A stretch of 33,830 nucleotides of DNA from Clostridiales bacterium (GTDB lineage Bacteria; Bacillota; Clostridia; Lutisporales; Lutisporaceae). Positions 1 through 8,100 of the stretch are shown in pieces. The position numbers and the translations under genes are program-made. The notes beneath the pieces were generated by a model. That model was not told where the DNA came from. It ran no database searches and saw only the letters and a list, made by a program, of their open reading frames with translations. Position 1 is the first letter of the stretch. Every line of letters begins with the position of its first letter. The stretch is taken from contig JAAYKT010000040.1 of assembly GCA_012522255.1 (NCBI GenBank), positions 1-33,830 of the forward strand, in the 5' to 3' direction.

Positions 1-392
1 TCAAATATAATTATAATTATACCTACTATAGAATATATAAGCAAGTATAAATATAATTATTTTTTAATACTTATGCATTGTTATTCCTATATCACTTTTC
101 CTTGCATCTTTAAAAGTGTACCCTTCATCAATTATCCATGATACGAAATGCAAAAATGCAATTTTATACAATATATGTATTGCAATTATGGGTAACACAA
201 CTATTAAATGAATCAATCACTTTACGCATAATAAACAGTACCCGATGATATTTGAAAATGGCGATTTTGGGTTGCTTTTCCTCTGTGGCACCGATTCATG
301 CTTTGCTATAGTTTTTAAAAACCCTTGACATAAATGACGAAAAATGAAAATATATAGTTAAGAATTATTATTAAATAGTGGACGGTGCTATT
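1..392. other. AT-rich intergenic region upstream of the GntR/RCK_C gene
   Basis: No convincing reading frame is visible on either strand. The first 200 bases are very AT-rich, with many TATAAT-like and TAATTAT strings, too many to single one out. The only specific signal is the promoter-like TTGACA near 325 described separately. The left edge may be the downstream or upstream flank of a gene outside the window. Confidence 0.5.
325..354 (+). promoter_or_regulatory. Candidate sigma-A promoter for the GntR/RCK_C regulator
   Basis: A perfect TTGACA lies at 325-330. An A/T-rich -10-like AATATA lies at 349-354 with an 18-base spacer, about 40 bases before the start codon. The -35 box is exact but the -10 is only approximate, so the exact -10 position is uncertain. 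Confidence 0.4.
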
Positions 393-1040
393 ATGAAATT
401 AGATGAAATAAGCGGAAAGAAAACCGTTGCAAAATACGAAAAAATAGCCGTGGATATTGCATACAGCATATTAAATGATGAATGGGAAATAGGCGAGGTT
501 GTAAAAGGCCGCTCCACACTTTCCGGTAAATACAGCGTATCACCGGAAACCATAAGAAGGGCACTAAAACTTCTTGAAGATCTGGAAGTTGTTGAAATTG
601 TAGAAAGAAAAGGTGTCATTATAAAATCCAAAACGGCAGCCGATACTTTTATAAAAGAATATCAGTCCAAAGACAGCATATTGACACTGAGAGAAGAAAT
701 AGCCAACCTTTCTTTGAATAGGCGTAATATCGAAGATTCTATCCTTGAAAAAATCGACCTAATAATTGAACAGGCTATGATTCTTCGCAATGTTGGCATT
801 ATCTATCCTCTTGAAATAAAAGTACCGGCAGACAGCCCCATAATAGGAAAGTCAATCGGCGAAATACGCTTTTGGGAACACACGGGAGCTACTATTATAG
901 GAATAATAAGAACCGGCCATTTATATCTGTCCCCGGGGCCGAAATTGGTCTTTTATGCAGACGACCTTATTCTTTATGTTGGAAATGCTCCTAACATATC
1001 AGGTAAAATACAAAAATTGGTCTATAAGTCTACAGTATAG
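393..1040 (+). CDS. GntR-type winged-helix regulator with RCK_C (TrkA_C) domain, BusR-like
   Basis: DNA-binding regulator. Counting from an in-frame GTG at 378 (220 residues), residues about 16-83 form a GntR-type winged helix (SVSPETIRRALKLLEDLEVV). Residues about 100-140 are charged and heptad-like, probably a coiled coil. Residues about 145-218 match an RCK_C/TrkA_C fold (KVPADSPIIGKSIGEI). This order is that of BusR in streptococci and lactococci, where the RCK_C domain binds cyclic di-AMP and the protein represses the BusAB osmolyte importer. That ligand is inference here, and no osmolyte transporter lies in the window. The ATG at 393 is preferred over the GTG at 378, although neither has a strong ribosome binding site. 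It stands alone between non-coding flanks, so it is probably monocistronic. Confidence 0.85.
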   Translation: MKLDEISGKKTVAKYEKIAVDIAYSILNDEWEIGEVVKGRSTLSGKYSVSPETIRRALKLLEDLEVVEIVERKGVIIKSKTAADTFIKEYQSKDSILTLREEIANLSLNRRNIEDSILEKIDLIIEQAMILRNVGIIYPLEIKVPADSPIIGKSIGEIRFWEHTGATIIGIIRTGHLYLSPGPKLVFYADDLILYVGNAPNISGKIQKLVYKSTV

Positions 1041-1373
1041 GCTAATCTATCCTGTCAAAGTCTAAGTTTTTTTATGATAAAATTCTATCCACTTATGTGT
1101 ACGAGCAAATTATCCATAATTTTTATTTGCATTTCATATAAAAAGTATATATAATACAACTTTGAGTCCTTTCTTCTTTGGACACTCCGTCATACAAGAA
1201 AATATTCAAAAATAATTAGACAGAAAATATAGTCTCAGGCAGTCTAAAGTTGCGAAAAGTTTTATTGACAACTTCATTGACACATGGAGGTTGGTAGTGT
1301 ATACTTGGTAATATGACAACTTGATGTTATGCGTTAGGTTGTCAATAAATATGTGAAAAGGAGGTTGCCTATT
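1041..1373. other. Intergenic region with promoter and operator-like repeats
   Basis: This 333-base gap has no protein-like frame. Its first 200 bases are AT-rich with nothing recognisable; no clear terminator for the upstream gene is visible. The last 110 bases hold the promoter and inverted and direct repeats listed next. Confidence 0.6.
1262..1348 (+). promoter_or_regulatory. Promoter framed by an 11-bp perfect inverted repeat, upstream of the GNAT gene
   Basis: TTGACA (1277-1282), a 17-base spacer and TATACT (1300-1305) form a near-consensus sigma-A promoter. It is framed by TTATTGACAAC (1262-1272) and its exact reverse complement GTTGTCAATAA (1338-1348). The core TGACAAC also occurs directly at 1314-1320, just after the -10. 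Three copies of one core, one upstream of the -35 and two in the leader, look like an operator for a repressor. The regulator is unknown. Confidence 0.6.
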
Positions 1374-2123
1374 ATGATGACAAATGGAATTTTAAACAGG
1401 CGTACAAATGATTTATCTTACCCTGAAAATTTCTATATGAAACCAATGCATATTAAGGAGCTTAACCGTGTAGTTGAATTGCAAAAATATGTTTACAATA
1501 ATCTTCCGGATAAAAATGTTTTGTTTATGGACTCATATGAAGAAATGTTTGATGATATGAAATCAGGTGCCAAAATCATAGGTGTTTTCAACGAAGCAAA
1601 TAATTTAATTGCTTATCGTTATATCAGTTTCCCGGGTTTGGACAGTAAGAGCCTGGCTTATGACATTGATTTGCCGAAAAGCCAAATGGCTAAAGTTGTG
1701 CACCTGGAAACTACTGTTGTGCATCCGGAATATAGAGGTAATGCCCTTCAGAGCATCACTTTGCAATATGCTGCAGAAGAAGTGGAAACATTGGGCTACA
1801 GGCACCTGCTTTGCACCGTATCACCGCAAAATATGTTCAGCCTTTATAACATAATGAAAAACGGATTAAAAATAAAGGCCTTAAAGAGGAAATACTCATC
1901 CTCTGAAAATCCCGATGGATTATGGAGATTTATTCTTCATAAAGACATGGCAATAGAAAGCTACAACAAGCCTATTTCATCTTATATGTCCGGGTTGGAA
2001 AATTTCGATGAACAAAAAGGCTTAATAGATAGGGGATATATAGGTTTCAATATTTTTAGAGAAAACAGATTGTTGAATTACGCGAAATTCGGAGATGTTT
2101 CCTATCAGGGAATTCCGGCATAA
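1374..2123 (+). CDS. GNAT-family N-acetyltransferase
   Basis: Probable acyl-CoA-dependent N-acyltransferase, cytosolic, 249 residues, substrate unknown. The GNAT fold is indicated by the run VVHPEYRGNALQ (residues about 116-127), the acetyl-CoA-binding motif A with its RGxA signature. It is preceded by a beta-strand-like LETTVV and followed by a helix and the strand HLLCTVSP, then an N-F-S-L-Y segment typical of motif B. The start is fixed by AGGAGG at 1359-1364, nine bases before ATG 1374; an in-frame GTG at 1353 lies upstream of that site and is rejected. The gene stands alone behind the inverted-repeat promoter and ends at a strong terminator. No neighbour suggests the substrate. Confidence 0.8.
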   Translation: MMTNGILNRRTNDLSYPENFYMKPMHIKELNRVVELQKYVYNNLPDKNVLFMDSYEEMFDDMKSGAKIIGVFNEANNLIAYRYISFPGLDSKSLAYDIDLPKSQMAKVVHLETTVVHPEYRGNALQSITLQYAAEEVETLGYRHLLCTVSPQNMFSLYNIMKNGLKIKALKRKYSSSENPDGLWRFILHKDMAIESYNKPISSYMSGLENFDEQKGLIDRGYIGFNIFRENRLLNYAKFGDVSYQGIPA

Positions 2124-2126
2124 AAC

Positions 2127-2150
2127 AAAAAAGGCCTTCCGGCCTTTTTT
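2127..2150. terminator. Bidirectional intrinsic terminator between convergent genes
   Basis: A10-base arm AAAAAAGGCC (2127-2136), loop TTCC and arm GGCCTTTTTT (2141-2150) form a perfect hairpin with A and T tracts on both sides. It can stop transcription from the GNAT gene on the plus strand and from the giant S-layer gene on the minus strand. Confidence 0.9.
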
Positions 2151-2185
2151 ATTTTATGGTTGTTACTATCACTATATTAAACGAA

Positions 2186-5100
2186 TTAACGAGCTACGGT
2201 ACCCATAAATCGTTGCAAAATCGTTGCAATCTCTACTCTGGTTGCTTTTCCCTTTGGTACCAAGGTATTGCCGTCCACTCCCGTAATAAGCTTCATACCG
2301 TTTGCCCATTTCAAGGCTCCCTTTGCCCACTCACTGACATTATCTCCGTCAGTGTATTGGTATAAACCTGCACCAACTATTATATTATAATGCTTAAACT
2401 TACCATAATTCATAAGTATTACTGCCGCCTGTTCTCTGGTGATTTCATCATTGACACCGAAGATCCCGTTCCCGTACCCCGAGACAATTCCTTGTGAGGA
2501 AGCCCAGTTAACTGCTTTTTCGTACCATTTACCGGTTTCAACATCGCCGAAGCTACCATCTTTCTCTGTCTCCGGCTTCCCTTCCATATTCCAAAGTACG
2601 GTTGCGAACATTCCTCTCGTCATAGGAATTCCCGGTGCAAACTCGTCCATGTTTATTCCGGTAAATAAGCCGTTCCCGTATGCAAAAGAAACGCTGTCGA
2701 AGTACCAGGCATTACTTGAAACATCTTTAAAAGGTACATATCCGACGATGTATTTTGAAAAATGATTCGTTGTAAAATTAACGGTTTTTGTTTCTGCATC
2801 GTAGTACCCGTTAACACATTCCAAAACGTTTTTATCATTTAGGTACCAGACAACTATGGCCCCCGGGTTTTCATCCTCTTTTAAAATATAATGCATACTG
2901 ACCTTAGCTGTTCCCTGCCCAAAATCAGATATGGCTTTACCTTTGGATGTAATTGTCAGATCAAGGACGGGTCTATCCTTAACCATACTTCTTTGTTCTA
3001 TTGTCAGCATATTATCACCAATAATACTTGCCGAAATAAATATATCATCCGGGTCACTGCTTCCTATTGCCAAAAGTGCCTGGCGGTCAAAAGTCATATG
3101 TGCCGCATTCAATGAAATTGAAAGCGTATTTATTGTTTCGTTTTCTGTAATCATGCCAATCAATCTGCCGGGTATGACAGCCTCATTTATGTCACCGAAA
3201 TCGGTAAAATCAAAAGGTACCTCTCCGTTTTCCGTAAGGATTTCATTTAAGCCTGCCGCATCTATATCCACATTTGCAATTGTCCCGTCTATAGTTATAT
3301 TGACCCCTGTCTTAGTCGGTACTGTGCTTTCTTCTTTATCTTTCTTTGAGGATTTTGGAGCGGAACCGCCGCCTTTGCCCGAGCCTCCACTGTCATCATC
3401 ATCGGATGGGATTCTTTCAAATATCCCGGTAACTGTTACATCCCCATCAACCATGACAAAACTATAGATCAATGGTTCTATTTTAGTTAGTTTGCATCCC
3501 GGATCTGTCCACAAAGACTTTAGCCTATATCCGCTATCAGGTGTGACTGTCAGTGTTACGACATCTCCTTCTTGCGCCTTTTTATGATCTGCTTTTATAC
3601 TGCCATTAGGGCTGTCAGCCGGCGTTACCTTATAAGATATCTTTTCAAATTCAGCACTGATAATTAAATCCTTTCCCGGCATTTCAAAAATATATTCAAA
3701 GTCATCAGTCTGTTTTATTTCCCTACTTGTGTTGATGTCCAAGGATTTTAATTCATAACCGCTGTCGGGGGTAACCGTTATGGTTATGGTTTCTCCTTTT
3801 TTAGCTCTTGAATAATCAGCTATTACATTGCCGTGAGCACTATCCGGAATTTCAATATTATACAATCTGTAATAGATGTTTTCCTCACTAAGGTCAATAT
3901 CCTTTCCCAAATTTCTTATAGTGACAGTAAACTCATTATCATCCTCATTGTTTTCAATATCTATCAATGCATCACTATTAATTTGATTTTCGAATATTTC
4001 TGTGAGTGTGTCCGCATCAGTCCCATAACGTTCTGACGGTTTGAAAGTCATTTTTACGGTACCGCCCATTCTGACCTTTTCCATATCACTATTCCTTATG
4101 CCATCATCATCCGGTATTATGGGAGTAATATAAACTATTTCCGAGATCCCATTGGAATCGCCAATTTCACCATACACAGAATCATAGACTGCAAGGGTAA
4201 CTGTGCTGATTTGAAGGTCAGAAAAGTATGCTCTAACCGTCATATGTTTCCATAGTGAATCCACATTTAGTACCGGCTCTACAATATTTATCCTGTCTTC
4301 ATCCGTAGCTGCATCCTCTTCCGTTTCACTGGGATCTCCTTCTGTTACAGTCCAATAATCAAGCATATAATCGCTATCCGGCTCTGCATTAAACCTCAAG
4401 CTGCTTCCGCCGTAGCAAAGGTCACCGCTTTCAAATGATTTGCCATCCATTTTTGCGGATAAGGTTCCATGTATATCATCTATATCACCCTTTTCCGCTG
4501 CAAAATACACCATATAACTACTGGCTGCCTTAAGATATACAGTAACGTCAATATTATCTTCTATTTCATCTATGGTATAAGTCTTTTCATTCGTGTAAAT
4601 GTTATCATCATTCACCTGCCATTGTTCCACCATGCTCCCGGTTTTGACACTGACGATTAAAACAATGGACTCACCTTCATAGACAGTTAATTCTTCAGGC
4701 ATAGTGACAGATTCTTCAATCAATTCACCGTAGATATCATACAGAGTATATTTCATGCTGCCACGGCTCTCATTGCTGACGTCAGCTTTAACCGTATATG
4801 GTATATTGCCTGTAAATACTGCCTCGACAGATGAGTTCTCACCTAATTCAGTTATGGTAAAGGTTTCTTCATCTCCGCACTCGTCCCCGTTTACTTCCCA
4901 ATGATCGAATATATAACCGCGTTTTGCCTTGGCTTCAAAAACAATAGCCGTACCGCCCAAAACGGTTTTCAGTTCATTTTCGTTTTTCAAAACTCCGTTA
5001 ATTTTGGCTGTGATATAACCATTTTCGGAGATTAATGACACTTTATATTTGTTTCTGACTGTCTGTAAAGATACAAAACTATCTCCGGTTATTATGAATT

Positions 5101-8100
5101 CCAACTTCGAAATTTCTTCTGTTTCTTCCTCGTTTAGAATAAAGAATGCACCTTCATCGGCACTATAACCCACTTTTGGTTCAACGATTATTACAGTATC
5201 TCCCGGAATGATCCCGCCGTTTGAAACATTTTTTTTGATATTATCTGTGGAAGGATCGTTATCATTGTCATACCAATAATATGCAGCTATATCTCCGGCA
5301 AGCCCCAGTCTATAGCCGTCCCGTTCAAAATCAGCATAAACTATCGTAGAAGCCTCCCCCACGGTTATGATCAGTTCATTGGTACCGTCATCATTTAATA
5401 AACCTTGTTTGGTCTCGGTTTTGGCACCGCTTATAATTCTCCAGCTTTTGAAATGGTAGCCCGCTGCAGGATAAGCCTTGAACCCAAATTCCGCACCATA
5501 ACCGACAATGGCACCGGATGAAAATGTGGGGTCGCTGCAGCTCACGGTTCCGCCGGCACTTGGACTTGCAATGGTTGTCAAGCCAATCCGTGATGGTCTG
5601 AAAGTAACGGTTACATCCACATCGCAAGCCTGCATGTCAAGAATGAATGTACTCCCCCCAGATTGCACCTTTACCGGCGAACCTTCAAAAACAGCAGTCC
5701 ATTTATCGACCTCAAAACCTGCCTTGGGTGCCGCATATAGAACCACTACGCTACCCGATGAATATTTTGCTTTGGCTGATGTTTCATTGGTGATGCCTGC
5801 TGTTCCCACCGGCCTTACGGCACCATCGGAAGAATAAGGTTCCGCCTTTACTTCCATCCAGTAAGTAAGCCCTATAATAGTATAATTGCCCGGCATATAC
5901 GTTATGCTGTAGTTGTTGTATAAGTCTGAAGGAGTATCAGGCCCTATAGATGCGATCACCTTATAATTTCCCGGCTCCGTACTATTATCAAGGGTGACGA
6001 TATTTCCTGCTGTGTTCGTGGTGATATAATCGAGTTTTAAATTTTCCAAGTCAACTTGGCTGATATCAGCACATTGTATTACAGGCTCATTGGACGACAC
6101 GGTTCCCGCATCGATACTTGTCTTATTTTCAATCCGCACCGTGATGGGTTTCTTTGAAACAGTAAAGTTCTCCGAAGCCACTAAATCTCCACCTATATAA
6201 GCATCTACAATATAGCTGCCTATACTTGGAGTCAGGCTATCGGATTGAAAATCAGTGCCGGTCTCCTCATTGACATCCCTCAGTTTAAACAAAGCACTTA
6301 TCGGCGTAGATGTGATGTTACCGCCGGCATCCTTACCTATGCGGGATAATGAAGAATAGACATGATCCCCATAGGTAAATTTAGTGGTGCCTTCACCGTT
6401 TTCTTTAGTTTTTAGATCCAATTTATATGCCTGGGCATCACCTATAACCACAAATGTTTCTTTGGAAATATCATAGTCTTTAAATACTTTGCTTCCGCTG
6501 TAATATGCGGTAACCGTATAAACTCCCTTGGCCAGTCCCGGGATTGTAAGAGAAGCCGTAGAGTATAACTTTGATTCCTTTAAATCTTCAAAATACTTTG
6601 TGCCGGTCTGTTGGTCGAGTTTAACGGTTTTGCCATACAAATAATCCGTTCCCTTTACCATAAAAGTAACATTCCCTGACGGCGCCGAAGAATGGCCCTT
6701 GTTTGCAGAATAAAACTCCACATCAGCTTTTAAAGAGGATTCTGTTCCGCTTATTATTTCTTGCGCCGTTAACTTACCAATAGGTGTACGTTTTCTATAT
6801 GCCGTAGCAAACGAATCCGAATATGCGGAGATATAATACTCCTGAGCGGCAGTTTCATCATAATATATGGTATTAACGCGGCAGCGATATATACCATCAT
6901 CAGCAGCACCGGCGTTTTTTATGGTAAAACTTTGGGAAGTGCGTCCCGGTATACTGACGAAATCTCCACCTGTCACCTTCTGCCATTGATAATCAAATGC
7001 GTTATAATTATCCTCATCTTTTATTTCAAGAGTCACAGTGCTGTCAGCATCGGGATAAATGGGCAATACTCCTTCTCCGTCAAGGCCGTTAAGGCTTATT
7101 ACAGGATAGCCCTTTTCTGTTTTTGTCCTGCAAATCAGCGGTTCACTATAAATACTTTCTTTCGGATCGAGGCCGCGGACTGACTTTATTTGATACTTAT
7201 ATTCCGAATAAGGACTTAATCCCACATCCACATAACTAAAATGATATAAACCTCCATCCTTATGGCCTTTATTAAAGGGAACGAAAGCAACTTCATAGCT
7301 GCCTGATCCCTCAGGGAATTCGTAATATCGGTAAATCCTGAAGCCCGCTATAGTGCTGTCATAGGTCCAATCAAGAGTTATGGAATCGGAAGTGGTTTCC
7401 GCCGTATTCTGATTAAAATCTTCCGGTAAAGGCGGCGGATTATGCACATCACTTACTAAATAACTCACAACAGGAAATGTGGAGCCTGCATTGCTGTATA
7501 TATAGCAAAAAATCTTCCAGTTCATTCCGTAACCGTAGGGTTGGGCTTCTATGGGCATATTCTGCAGCTCACCGGTAAAAGAACTCCCGTTTGTTGTAAT
7601 ATCCACACTGCCGCCGCCACCCTCAACGCCTGCAATCACACCGACTTTAAAACCACCGGCTCCTGCCCCTGCTTTTGCTTCGATACCGCCGGAAATAGAA
7701 AACGCGCTGCTTTTTTCTTTGGACATGGCTATTTCCTGGGCAATGGCGGAACCGCCGCCTGTACTGCTGAATCCTACAGCCGATGGAACATCATCATATT
7801 CCGCCAGAACCTTATACCCATCTGTTTTAGCCGGATAAGATGCCGGACTTCCTATTTCATGGGTCAAAACATTATCGGCTATTTTGGGCAGCACACTATA
7901 ATCCTTGGCGATAAACTCATATTCATCCAAAGAAAGCAGCCTTACCGCGGCTTCGTGGGGGATATTGACCGTCGTCAGAACTTCATCATATTCTCCGCTG
8001 CCATCGGGAACATAAGATTTATACTCATAGATTTCCATGGGTATGGAATAAAAGGCAACCATATCTTCACCGGAGGAAGCTGTGTATGTTATTGTCTGTT

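Noticed and set aside
1353..1373. Upstream GTG start for the GNAT gene
   Set aside because: The AGGAGG site lies downstream of this GTG and at ideal distance from ATG 1374.
2931..3467. A 178-codon plus-strand reading frame opposite the S-layer gene
   Set aside because: Ser/Pro/Ile-rich shadow of the complementary frame; no domain and no promoter.
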